From CAWBRT01 sp963696525 (GTDB taxonomy: Bacteria; Acidobacteriota; Terriglobia; Terriglobales; Acidobacteriaceae): a stretch of DNA of 64,000 bases. The DNA is taken from assembly GCA_963696525.1 (NCBI GenBank), contig CAVOKO010000009.1, positions 1,612,001 to 1,676,000 of the forward strand, in the 5' to 3' direction. The position numbers and the translations under genes are program-made. This document shows, piece by piece, positions 54,158 to 62,468 of the stretch (its first letter is position 1; every line of letters begins with the position of its first letter). Below the pieces are notes generated by a model. It was not told where the DNA came from. It saw only the letters and a program-made list of their open reading frames with translations, and ran no database searches.

Positions 54158-54284
54158 CCGAAGCTTCTCCTACTAGAAAATTAACCCACGACCAAGCTTC
54201 GCGACAAGTGGAAAGCGACCGGATGGAGATTTGTCGAGGAGATTGCGTGCCAGAGGGTTGGCTATAATTGGATGGCATTCAATC

Positions 54285-55553
54285 ATGAGCGTAGCCGTGT
54301 CGGTTGATTCCCCGTCCTCCCCCGGAAACGATGAAGAGGCCTCGCCTTACTGGCGCCGCAACCTCTATGTCTGTCTGCTGGGATCATTCAGCACCGTGGC
54401 TAGCATGACGTTGATTTTGCCGTTTCTGCCGCTTTACGTCGCGGAGCTCGGGGTTCATTCGCAAAGAGCAATCATACAGTGGTCCGGCGTCGCTTTTGGG
54501 GCTACTTTCCTGGCGGCTGGGATTGCCTCTCCGTTTTGGGGTAGATTTGCTGACCGATACGGCCGCAAGCTGATCCTTGTGCGCGCCAGCTTAGGCATGG
54601 CCATCGTGATCTCGACGCTCGGCCTGGCGCAGAATGTCTATCAACTTGTGTTGCTGCGTTTGCTGGCGGGACTGGTCGGCGGTTATGCGTCCGGCTCCAT
54701 TATCCTGGTCGCAACGCAGACTCCAAAGTCGCGCTCGGGATGGGCGCTGGGGACGCTTTCAACGGGGGTGCTGACAGGCAACCTGGTTGGACCACTGATC
54801 GGAGGAATCCTGCCGGAGTTAATCGGGGTGCGACAGACGTTCTTCCTTGCCGGAGGAGTGATTTTCCTGGCTTTTCTCTGCACCTGCGCATTCATTAAAG
54901 AAGCGCCACGCCGACGGCATTCTAAAGCTGAAGAATCTCTGAGCAAAGGTATGTGGTCCAGGATACCCGATCGCTTGCCGGTTATCGCCATGCTGGCAAC
55001 GGGGTTGCTGCTATTGTTTGCCAACATGTCGATCGAACCTATCATCACCGTTTACGTATCCCAGATTATGCACGGCAGCGCACACGTCGCGCTGATCTCG
55101 GGAGTAGTCATGTCGGCTACAGCGTTTGGCGGTATCCTGGCCGCGCCGAGATTGGGACGCCTCGGCGATCAGATCGGGGCCTGGAATGTTGTGAGCGGCT
55201 GCCTACTGGTTACGTCCGTACTGTTGATCCCTCAGGCTTTTGTTACGACTGGGTGGCAGTTGGTATTGCTGCGTTTTCTGATGGGGATGGCGCTTGCCGG
55301 TCTGCTACCATCGATTACGACCGTAATCCGCCATAACGTTCCAAATGCCATCGCCGGCAGCATTCTAGGCCTATCAACGTCGGCACAGTTCGCGGGGCAG
55401 GTAACAGGCCCTCTGGCCGGGGGATTTATCGGAGGACACTGGGGCATGCGAGCCGTTTTCTTTGCCACGAGCGCGCTGATGCTCTTGGGTGGTATAGGTA
55501 ACGGAATCATTTCCAAGGCCAGGCCGGGAACAAGAGCCTCGGCTGCAAGGTAA
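54285..55553 (+). CDS. MFS drug/metabolite exporter (DHA1-like)
   Basis: A 422-residue major facilitator with 12 predicted helices. Motif A reads GRFADRYGRKLILVRA, helix 5 has the antiporter-type motif GTLSTGVLTGNLVGPLIGG (motif C-like G-P pattern), and the second half repeats RLGRLGDQIG. This matches DHA1 efflux proteins (TetA/MdtG type). The ATG at 54285 is preceded by TATAAT at 54263, but no good -35 at standard spacing was seen. It is followed by the ferredoxin-nitroreductase gene 20 bases downstream, a likely two-gene operon. Confidence 0.85.
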   Translation: MSVAVSVDSPSSPGNDEEASPYWRRNLYVCLLGSFSTVASMTLILPFLPLYVAELGVHSQRAIIQWSGVAFGATFLAAGIASPFWGRFADRYGRKLILVRASLGMAIVISTLGLAQNVYQLVLLRLLAGLVGGYASGSIILVATQTPKSRSGWALGTLSTGVLTGNLVGPLIGGILPELIGVRQTFFLAGGVIFLAFLCTCAFIKEAPRRRHSKAEESLSKGMWSRIPDRLPVIAMLATGLLLLFANMSIEPIITVYVSQIMHGSAHVALISGVVMSATAFGGILAAPRLGRLGDQIGAWNVVSGCLLVTSVLLIPQAFVTTGWQLVLLRFLMGMALAGLLPSITTVIRHNVPNAIAGSILGLSTSAQFAGQVTGPLAGGFIGGHWGMRAVFFATSALMLLGGIGNGIISKARPGTRASAAR

Positions 55554-55572
55554 TTAAGAGGGGAATACCGAC

Positions 55573-56355
55573 ATGAGTCAGATCATGGTTGATACAAATC
55601 TGTGCAAGCGAGACGGTGTATGTGTGGCAGTTTGTCCGTCCAGAGTCCTCGGTCTCAATGAGGAGAGACTTCCCGAAGAGGTTCCGGGCGGCAATTGCAT
55701 TCTCTGCGGCCACTGCGTTGCCGTGTGTGCCTGCAATGCTCTATCTCATAGCGGCCTGCCGCAAGAAGCTTTTTTGCCCACGTCCAATGAACTTCCAGCT
55801 CCGGCGGTCATCGACGGTTTCCTGATGAGCCGGCGGTCGGTGCGGGAGTTCAAAGACCGGCCTATCGCCAAGGAGGCATTGGAGGCGCTGCTGGACGTGG
55901 CCCGGCGGGCTCCGACAGCTTCGAACTCGCAGATGCTGCACTGGATTGTCGCGAACGATGGGGCAAAGGTTCACGCATTGTCTGCGGAGGCGATGAACTG
56001 GATGCGCACTTCGGACATTGCTCCCGCAAGGTTGGAGCAATGGGACAGAGGATACGACTTTATATTGCGCGGGGCCCCCACAGTGATCATGGCCTGCACG
56101 CCTGCGGATTATCAATGGGGCAAACAGGATTGCGCCATTGCCCTGACCTTTCTAGAATTGGCGGCAGAGGCCCGCGGTCTTGGCGTGTGCTGGACCGGTT
56201 ACCTGATCCGTGCGGCTGGCGTTCATGCCCCGCTCCGTAAGGCGTTAACGGTCCCTGAAGGGTATGTCATACACGGCGGCCTTATGCTCGGAGAGCGCAA
56301 ATACTCGTATCGACTTATACCTCCCAGAAAACCGCTTAGTGTGCAATGGGTCTAG
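55573..56355 (+). CDS. Nitroreductase fused to N-terminal two-cluster ferredoxin
   Basis: A 260-residue protein. Residues 1-60 form a 2[4Fe-4S] ferredoxin (CKRDGVCVAVCP and CILCGHCVAVCACNAL); residues ~80-260 are an FMN nitroreductase domain (MSRRSVREFKDRPI, ARRAPTASNSQ, AEARGLGVCWTGYL, GGLMLGERKY). Such fusions pass electrons from ferredoxin-type donors to flavin, as in anaerobic reductases of nitro or unsaturated compounds. It is complete. It follows the MFS gene by 20 bases. The redox partner is unknown. Confidence 0.85.
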   Translation: MSQIMVDTNLCKRDGVCVAVCPSRVLGLNEERLPEEVPGGNCILCGHCVAVCACNALSHSGLPQEAFLPTSNELPAPAVIDGFLMSRRSVREFKDRPIAKEALEALLDVARRAPTASNSQMLHWIVANDGAKVHALSAEAMNWMRTSDIAPARLEQWDRGYDFILRGAPTVIMACTPADYQWGKQDCAIALTFLELAAEARGLGVCWTGYLIRAAGVHAPLRKALTVPEGYVIHGGLMLGERKYSYRLIPPRKPLSVQWV

Positions 56356-56383
56356 GGTCTGTTAACACTTATAGGGCGGCAGC

Positions 56384-56481
56384 GACGGGAGCGGATTTTT
56401 CGAGCGCACGGAGCGAGGAGTGACAAATACCGGGGTATTTTAGCGACGAGCGACGCCGCGATCGGAAAAATCCGCCCCGTC
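56384..56481. repeat. Long imperfect inverted repeat with nested hairpin (REP/MITE-like)
   Basis: Two 24-base arms, 56384-56407 and 56458-56481, are near-perfect reverse complements sharing a GCGGATTTTTC core. Between them lies a second perfect hairpin, AAATACCGGGGTATTT (56425-56440), flanked by further GAGCGA/GACGAGCG-type pieces. The whole fills the gap between the nitroreductase stop and the DUF985 gene. The shape suggests a mobile or structured repeat, possibly a bidirectional terminator; only one copy is in this window. Confidence 0.6.
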
Positions 56482-56558
56482 CCGCAGGGTTGCGGCGAAC
56501 TGCGTTTTCGAATGTCTCTAAGCGTAGAGGTTGTAAATTTCCCGCGCAGGAGCCGCAA

Positions 56559-57059
56559 TTGAATATTGAAATGTTGAAATCCCTTTTAAAGCTCGTTCCG
56601 TTGCCCTCCGAGGGCGGCTACTATGCCGAGACATACCGCTCGCCGGAATTGATCAAGCGAAAATGTCTGCCCAGCCGTTATAGTGGCCCCAGAAACGTCA
56701 GTACCGCGATCTACTACCTGCTTGAACCGAACATATGTTCTGCAATGCACCGTGTGGCTTCCGATGAAATTTTCCATTTCTATGTTGGTGATCCAGTCGA
56801 GATGTTGCAGTTGTGGCCGGACGGTTCCGGCAAGCTGGTTCTGATCGGCGCTGACATTGAGAAAGGCATGGCTCCTCAGGTTGTGGTGCGCCAGGGGGTC
56901 TGGCAGGGCTCAAGGCTTGTCGACGGAGGAAGGTTCGCACTATTGGGTTGTACCGTCAGCCCAGGATTCGAGTTTGCCGACTACGAGAGTGGATCACGCC
57001 ACCTTCTCAGCCAAACGTATCCGGAGTTTAGGGACATGATTTGTGCCTTGACGCGATAG
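56559..57059 (+). CDS. DUF985 cupin-superfamily protein
   Basis: A 166-residue cupin of the DUF985 (Cupin_5) family. Typical opening LKLVPLPSEGGYYAETYRS, then STAIYYLLEPNICSAMHRV, DEIFHFYVGDPVEMLQLWPDG and LGCTVSPGFEFADYE. The His/Glu residues in these segments could bind metal. I chose a TTG at 56559 because AGGAG lies six bases upstream; ATG at 56571 and an upstream frame to 56490 are alternatives. The function of the family is not settled. It lies directly after the inverted repeat. Confidence 0.82.
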   Translation: MNIEMLKSLLKLVPLPSEGGYYAETYRSPELIKRKCLPSRYSGPRNVSTAIYYLLEPNICSAMHRVASDEIFHFYVGDPVEMLQLWPDGSGKLVLIGADIEKGMAPQVVVRQGVWQGSRLVDGGRFALLGCTVSPGFEFADYESGSRHLLSQTYPEFRDMICALTR

Positions 57060-57408
57060 AAGTCAGGAAGAAAGCATATTTGCGAAGCGCTTCAACAGAG
57101 AAGAGAGCCGGACATGCGCGAAGAAATCCCGCTCTATTTCTTCCTTTGACTTCTTCTAGTGTTTCGCACAGATCTCGCGAAGAATCAGTCCACTCTTGGA
57201 TTCACCAGCAATGCCAAGGGTTTCAGTTATGGCTTGGGTTGCCCCGAAATCGTGGGGAGTAGACTTCCCTGCCATTTGCGGCGGAATATTCGTCCACCAG
57301 GCCCCGCCACGCGCCAGTGGCTCCGTTGCGGTCCGGTGCCCGATCATTTTGGCTCAGAGACTCCACATCCCAAATTCAATTGGCTGCCGGTCGATTAGAA
57401 TCCTTACC
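57060..57408. other. Intergenic stretch, no gene recognised
   Basis: About 350 bases between the cupin gene and the penicillin-binding-protein gene. The upstream extension of the latter's frame (to 57196) lacks a signal-peptide or family pattern. No hairpin or RNA was recognised. Confidence 0.5.
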
Positions 57409-58332
57409 ATGCCGCATCAGCTCCGAATACTCGCCTTGATCTTGCTGCTTGGTATGCCCACGACTGGGCTACCTCCTTCAACTCTGAGTAGCGCAGTGAT
57501 GAAAGGGATGCAGGGGAGAAAAGGCTCTGTGGTCGTGCTGGATCTGGTTGACGGGCGAGTGCTGGCATCGTACGACATAGTTCGCGCGGCACGTCGACGT
57601 GTGCGCCCGGGTTCGGCTATTAAGCCGTTCGTATTGGCGACACTGATCGATTCTGGAGCATTACGCGATGAGCCTGGCGTATATTGCACTCGCAAGCTTT
57701 CGATTGGCGGTCGAAAGCTCGATTGTGGACACCCGCAAACCGGCGAGCGGCTGCACGCGGAAGAAGCCCTGGCCTATTCCTGCAACAGCTACTTCACCGA
57801 GATGGGAGCGCGGCTTACCGGAGTCCAGCTACAGCAGGGGTTAATGCGTTGGGGACTGGCGTCTCCCACTGGACTGGCGAAGGATGAAGCCAGCGGTGAG
57901 ATCAAACTGGCCCACACGCGCGAGCAAATCCAATTACAAAGTGTTGGCGAAGAGAACGTGCTGGTCACGCCGCTGGGACTTCTGAACGGTTTCAGGCGAC
58001 TCGCTCTCGAGCGCCGCGCGGGTGGCGAAGCAGCAGGCGCGCACGCGGTTGTATTTTCGGGCATGGAAGCTGCGACCGAATATGGCATGGCGAGGTTGGC
58101 ACAACCCGCCGAAGTGGGCTGCAACGGCCGATCATTGCGCGTTGCAGGCAAGACTGGAACGAGCAAGGCTCTAGAGGGTTCCTGGACCCACGCTTGGTTT
58201 GCAGGTTTCGCTCCAAGCGAGCATCCGGAGATTGTGTTCGTGGTTTTTCTCGAACAAGGTGCCGGACCGACCGATGCCGCACCGCTTGCACGCAAAATTT
58301 TTGAGGCATGGGCCATAGGAAGTGCTCGATGA
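57409..58332 (+). CDS. Short penicillin-binding transpeptidase-domain protein
   Basis: A 307-residue protein with an N-terminal signal (LRILALILLLGMPTTG) and a stand-alone transpeptidase fold. The active-site motifs are S69-x2-K72 (RPGSAIKPF), S124-x-N126 (YSCNSYF) and K248-T-G (AGKTGTSK). The N-terminal dimerization domain of ordinary class B PBPs is absent, so it is about half their length. A carboxypeptidase, cross-linker or beta-lactam-binding role are all possible. Its stop overlaps the next gene's start (ATGA), tying it to the SpoIID-type protein. The ATG at 57409 directly precedes the signal. Confidence 0.82.
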   Translation: MPHQLRILALILLLGMPTTGLPPSTLSSAVMKGMQGRKGSVVVLDLVDGRVLASYDIVRAARRRVRPGSAIKPFVLATLIDSGALRDEPGVYCTRKLSIGGRKLDCGHPQTGERLHAEEALAYSCNSYFTEMGARLTGVQLQQGLMRWGLASPTGLAKDEASGEIKLAHTREQIQLQSVGEENVLVTPLGLLNGFRRLALERRAGGEAAGAHAVVFSGMEAATEYGMARLAQPAEVGCNGRSLRVAGKTGTSKALEGSWTHAWFAGFAPSEHPEIVFVVFLEQGAGPTDAAPLARKIFEAWAIGSAR

Positions 58333-60035
58333 AGTTCTGGCTGCGCGTGCTGCTGATGCTCTGTGCCGCTTGTGCTCCCGGCACGGCGGAGAATGGAATG
58401 CTGCGCGTGCGACTGTGGTCGCAACATCCTCCGCCGAAGTTGATCATCAGCGGCGACCCTTACCTGGCTGTGCGCCCTTGCAATGGTTGCGCCCCGTTAG
58501 GAACTGGACCTTTCACCATCACAGCAACGGCTTCATCTGTCGAAGTGTGCGGGAGCAAGTACGCAAAGTTGTTGCTGAGCGGAAGCTATCGTGTACAGGT
58601 GGACGCGCCAGTGCGGCTTGCTGTGCCAATGGAGATCACCGCGAAGCATGGAGTTCTGCTGCTGACTGCACAGGTGCCACTGGAGGAATATGTGGCAGAC
58701 GTGCTCGCGGGTGAAGCTGCCGGCGTACGTTCACCGGAAACTCTGAAAGCGATGGCGGTGGCCGCGCGAACCTTCGCAGTGCATTTCCGTGCGCGACACC
58801 GGGCTGAAGGTTACGACCTTTGCGACAGCACGCACTGTCAGGACCTTCGCATTTCCGCTGTGAATGACCGTGCAAGAGCTGCTGCAGTGGCGACCGAAGG
58901 CGAACTGCTTTGGTACCAGGGCTCGACGGTGGCAAGCTACTACCACCAGAGCTGCGGCGGGACTACCGAGCAGGGTACGGAAAACCTTTCACGGCATGGT
59001 CCGGTGCTTCCGTACTTGCGACAGCAGAACGATCCCTGGTGCCAGCGCAAAAGCTCGAGCGAGTGGCAGAGCGAGATTTCCAAAAACGACTTATCTATGG
59101 CTCTGTTAGCAAGCGGAGTGCGTGCTCCACGCAAGCTGCGTTCGGTAAGCATTACCTCGCGATCTGCTTCCGGTCGGGTGCTGACATTGCGACTGGTTGG
59201 GGAATCGGTGTCAGAACTTCCAGAAGGCATTTTCTATACCGCAGTAGGCCGTGCACTGGGATGGAACCTTATTCGCAGTGCGTTGTACCAAGTGAGCGAC
59301 CGCGGAGGAAGTGTTGTTTTCAGTGGACGAGGCAGCGGGCATGGCGTGGGGCTCTGCCAAGCAGGCGCAATGGTGATGGGCGAAGAAGGGCACGATTACC
59401 GCGAGATTCTGGCTTTTTACTATCCTCGTACTCAACTTGGGATCAACCCCCTTGGATTGCGTTGGTCAACATTGAGCGGCGACCGGGTGGAGATGACGAC
59501 GACTCGTCCAGAAATCGACAGAGCATTGCTAGCACTGTCTGAGCGCTCCCTCCGAGAAGCAGAACAACGTAGCGGAATTGCCTTGGAGGCACGGGCGACG
59601 CTGCGCACCTATCCCACAGTTGCCGCTTACCGCGATGCCACGGGCGAGCCAGGTTGGGTTGCAGCTTCAACGCGCGGGAACGTGATTCGACTCCAGTCCC
59701 TGGAATCTCTACAGAGGGCACGAGTGTTGGATAGCGTGCTGCGGCATGAGTTTCTGCATCTGCTGGTCGAAACGCGCGCCCGCGCGGACACACCCCTCTG
59801 GCTACGGGAAGGTTTGGTGCTGTGGCTGAACGAGAGCGTTCCAAAATTGCAACACAGATTTCTCACAGGAGAACGGATAGATCGCATGTTGCGCTCGCCT
59901 GCTAATCAGAGCGAGTTGCGTGCGGCTTACGCAGCCGCGGAAGCGCGGGTTGCAATGCTGGTCCAGAAAAATGGCAGGGCCGCTGTGATTGGATGGCTCA
60001 GTGGCGGGTTGCCAGCAGAGTTACTCGGACGTTGA
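58329..60035 (+). CDS. SpoIID/LytB-domain protein with C-terminal HExxH peptidase-like domain
   Basis: A 568-residue secreted protein. The signal peptide spans residues 1-20; the SpoIID/LytB amidase-enhancer domain follows, with VPLEEYVADVLAGEAAG, LKAMAVAARTFA, SYYHQSCGGTTEQGTENL and GRGSGHGVGLCQAGAMVMGEEG. In Bacillus such proteins cleave or help cleave denuded glycan strands during engulfment. The C-terminal ~170 residues contain H473-E-F-L-H477 and E494 (LRHEFLHLLVE; LWLREGLVLW), a gluzincin-type zinc site. It overlaps the transpeptidase gene by four bases, suggesting paired peptidoglycan work. Confidence 0.82.
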   Translation: MKFWLRVLLMLCAACAPGTAENGMLRVRLWSQHPPPKLIISGDPYLAVRPCNGCAPLGTGPFTITATASSVEVCGSKYAKLLLSGSYRVQVDAPVRLAVPMEITAKHGVLLLTAQVPLEEYVADVLAGEAAGVRSPETLKAMAVAARTFAVHFRARHRAEGYDLCDSTHCQDLRISAVNDRARAAAVATEGELLWYQGSTVASYYHQSCGGTTEQGTENLSRHGPVLPYLRQQNDPWCQRKSSSEWQSEISKNDLSMALLASGVRAPRKLRSVSITSRSASGRVLTLRLVGESVSELPEGIFYTAVGRALGWNLIRSALYQVSDRGGSVVFSGRGSGHGVGLCQAGAMVMGEEGHDYREILAFYYPRTQLGINPLGLRWSTLSGDRVEMTTTRPEIDRALLALSERSLREAEQRSGIALEARATLRTYPTVAAYRDATGEPGWVAASTRGNVIRLQSLESLQRARVLDSVLRHEFLHLLVETRARADTPLWLREGLVLWLNESVPKLQHRFLTGERIDRMLRSPANQSELRAAYAAAEARVAMLVQKNGRAAVIGWLSGGLPAELLGR

Positions 60036-60414
60036 GGGTGGAGTCCGCGGTAATTGCCACGGGCGATTGTGCGCCAAGTCCGAGCGAGTCCGGAAACTCA
60101 AATACCTGCCCGAACCCGAATTGCGGCAGGCTGGGGTGGCACCGTGCGGCACATTCGGCGGGGGCGCACAGGCTTCAGTATCTGCCACCTGGAAAACGAC
60201 AAGGTCTTTGCTTTAGCATACTTTGCAAACTACGTAACCCGGAGCCTCGGAAAATACAGCGGAAAAGTAAAGACACATGTCTGAAAGCGCTATTCGCGTT
60301 CGGAGAAGGAAACCTCGGTTAACGCCCACCAGCGCGGTGAGAATCCGGAGCACCAGACAAAACTTTTTTAATCGGACGGGTTTCACTTAATTACAGAAGA
60401 TCGAGGTCTGGACA
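60036..60414. other. Intergenic stretch, no gene recognised
   Basis: About 380 bases upstream of the Gly/Tyr-rich gene. Three overlapping plus-strand frames (59989-60322) look like run-on sequence after the SpoIID stop. The promoter of the downstream gene is presumably here but was not identified. Confidence 0.45.
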
Positions 60415-60798
60415 ATGAAAAAGACCATTATTATCATGCTGTTCGGTCTGGTCATGGTGTTTGCCCTAGCTGTGCCCCCCCAGGCGAGCGCGCAGGTGGC
60501 AATTGGAATCGGCGTCGGCCCATACGGCTACGTTGCGCCCGCGCCTTACCCCTACTATGCCTGCGGCTACTATCCTTACTATCCTTGTGCCTATCCGTAC
60601 GGCGGAGTCGTCGTCGGTGGCGGGTGGTATGGGGGAGGCTGGGGTCGTGGTTACGGCTACCGCGGCGGCTATGGATACCGAGGGGGTGGCTACGGCTACC
60701 GGGGAGGCGGGCACGTTGCCGGCGGCTTTAGCGGTGGGCGCGGTGGAGGCGGTGGCCACAGTTTCAGTGGCGGGCACAGCAGTGGCGGACGGCGCTAA
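60415..60798 (+). CDS. Secreted Gly/Tyr-rich low-complexity protein
   Basis: A 127-residue protein with a clear Sec signal (IIIMLFGLVMVFALAV, cleavage near ASAQ). The mature part is almost entirely Gly, Tyr and Pro: first a Pro/Tyr-rich segment (PAPYPYYACGYYPYYPC, two Cys), then GYGYRGG repeats, and a Gly/His/Ser-rich tail. Such sequences are common as exported, possibly surface-coating or adhesive proteins, with no known enzymatic role. A strong intrinsic terminator follows, supporting a monocistronic unit. Confidence 0.72.
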   Translation: MKKTIIIMLFGLVMVFALAVPPQASAQVAIGIGVGPYGYVAPAPYPYYACGYYPYYPCAYPYGGVVVGGGWYGGGWGRGYGYRGGYGYRGGGYGYRGGGHVAGGFSGGRGGGGGHSFSGGHSSGGRR

Positions 60799-60829
60799 AG
60801 TCCGTTCCGCGAGATGAATCTAACTCTTC

Positions 60830-60863
60830 GCCCCTTCAGTCGAATCTGGCTGAGGGGGCTTTT
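60830..60863 (+). terminator. Rho-independent terminator
   Basis: GCCCCTTCAG (60830-60839) pairs with CTGAGGGGGC (60850-60859), one mismatch, ten-base loop, then TTTTGCTTT. It lies 32 bases after the stop of the Gly/Tyr-rich gene and is the clearest intrinsic terminator in the window. Confidence 0.75.
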
Positions 60864-61024
60864 GCTTTGCGGAAAAATAGCTTTTGGACGGCCCCGTCAT
60901 TCACCACAATCCGTGCAAGCTCCGGCATGCCATTGGGTTCACTCAGTTATTCTGACGAAATTACGGCAAAGCTCCGATGCGGCCGCTCCCATACACTTGC
61001 TCGATCTAGGAAGTCTGTATCCGC

Positions 61025-61566
61025 TTACGCCAATTCTTGCGCCGCCTCTTCGATCGCTTTAACTATTTTTGTATAACCGGTACACCGGCATAAATTTCCC
61101 GAAATAGCTTCTTTAATCTCCTCTGCTGATGGCTTTGGATTTTCATCCAATAAAGCCTTCGCCGTCAAAATCATGCCTGGCGTACAATACCCGCACTGCA
61201 CCGCACCGGCGTCAATAAAGGCTTGCTGAATAGGGTGAATATGCTCCTCATCGCCCAGCCCCTCGATAGTCAGCACTTTCTTGCCAGCGACATCGCAGTC
61301 AACAAGATGCAAGATCGTACCGCCTTGCCGTCGATGATGACCGTACATGCTCCACAGTCGCCTGTACCACAAGCCCTTTTTGTGCCAGTTAAACCAAAAC
61401 TTTCCCGCAGCGTGTCAATCAATGTTTCCTTAGCGTCAACCGCTACTGAGACCTTCTTATCGTTTAGGGTGAACGTAATGGAGAAGCTCTTCAAGGGACT
61501 GACACGCTCCTGTTCGTCACGTATCTCTTGACTGTCGACTTCGGCCAAATGCATCTCAACGGCCAT
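61025..61566 (-). pseudogene. Molybdenum hydroxylase 2Fe-2S subunit, frameshifted
   Basis: The intact product would be the small subunit of a xanthine-dehydrogenase/CO-dehydrogenase-type enzyme. The first frame from ATG 61566 (GGAGGAG eight bases upstream) gives SITFTLNDKKVSVAVDAKE and the plant-type cluster motif CGTGDCGACTVIIDGKAVRSC, then goes off. The second frame supplies AGKKVLTIEGLG, the second cluster CGYCTPGMI and CRCTGY. They join with one missing base near 61303 (minus strand ATCTTGTTGAC). As written, the peptide stops at 61270 without the second cluster. Confidence 0.85.
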
Positions 61567-61567
61567 A

Positions 61568-62468
61568 TTATTTTCTCCTCCCCAATACTTCGGCATAGGC
61601 TTTCTTTATGGCTCGCTCCACGACGACACCTATTACCGCTTCTTTATACTCGCGCTCTGCCTTTGCGCCGGGTCTTGCCGCGAAAAGCTCGTTGCCGGGA
61701 CTTCGCAAAGCTACCTCCACAGGCACCATATCCTTTATCGCGGCCGCGCCGTCTACCACTTTTTTCCCGGCAATAAGTTTTTCCAAGACTATATGCCCTG
61801 ACCGTTACCTTATTGACCGATCCCATCGCAACCACGATGTTGCGGCAAACGTCACCTTCCACCGTCAAACGGACGCCGGCGGATACTTGTGCAATATCCT
61901 GAGCTTTCCGCTTGGCCAGCTTTACAAAGGCGCTGGCAGTGTTGACGCCGGCTACGACGGGTATCCGGATCTCTTTAATCAACTCGTTTGCTGCGAGCGC
62001 GGTCTTGCGGTAGCCCACAACCAAATCTGCAAGTTTGATGACCCTTTCCCCATGTTTACTTGCGACGACAACCTCGGCGTCAAGCGCCATCAATGCCACG
62101 TTGCAATCGGCTGCTGGTACGGCCGTGCCGATGTTGCCCGCCGGAGTTCCGACGACCCTTATGGGTGGGGACCCGACCTCCAGGACTGCTTGTTTCAGCG
62201 CAGAAAACTGGCTACACAGCGGCGAATCTAGAACCTCCTTATAGGTGACCGCGCCGCCGATACGGACAAAGCCGTCGCTTTCTCCGATTCCCTTAAGCTC
62301 GGCGATCCCCTGGATATAAATGATCGCCGCCGGATCCATGCTGCCATTAGCAATTCTTTCGACCACGTCAGTTCCGCCATTAACAATGACAGCCTGCTGC
62401 CGGTATTGATCCAGCAATTCCAGCGCAACGGCAAGGCTACTGGGGTTGTAGAACTTCGTTTCGATCAT
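61568..62468 (-). pseudogene. Molybdenum hydroxylase FAD subunit, frameshifted near the C-terminus
   Basis: The first frame (62468-61644) contains the FAD-binding signatures IVNGGTDVVERI, VRIGGAVTYKEVLDSPL, and IRVVGTPAGNIGTAVPAADC of the medium subunit, ending properly as far as VNKVTVRA. From about 61793 the family sequence continues in another frame as LEKLIAGKKVV...VPVEVALRS...IKKAYAEVLGRRK to a stop at 61568. One extra base is the simplest cause. Without the shift, the gene would end one base before the 2Fe-2S gene start. It overlaps the large-subunit gene by 32 bases. Confidence 0.82.

Noticed and set aside
54263..54268. TATAAT upstream of the MFS gene as a promoter -10
   Set aside because: No acceptable -35 at 16-18 bases; TTGCGT lies only 14 bases upstream. 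Mentioned in the gene entry only.
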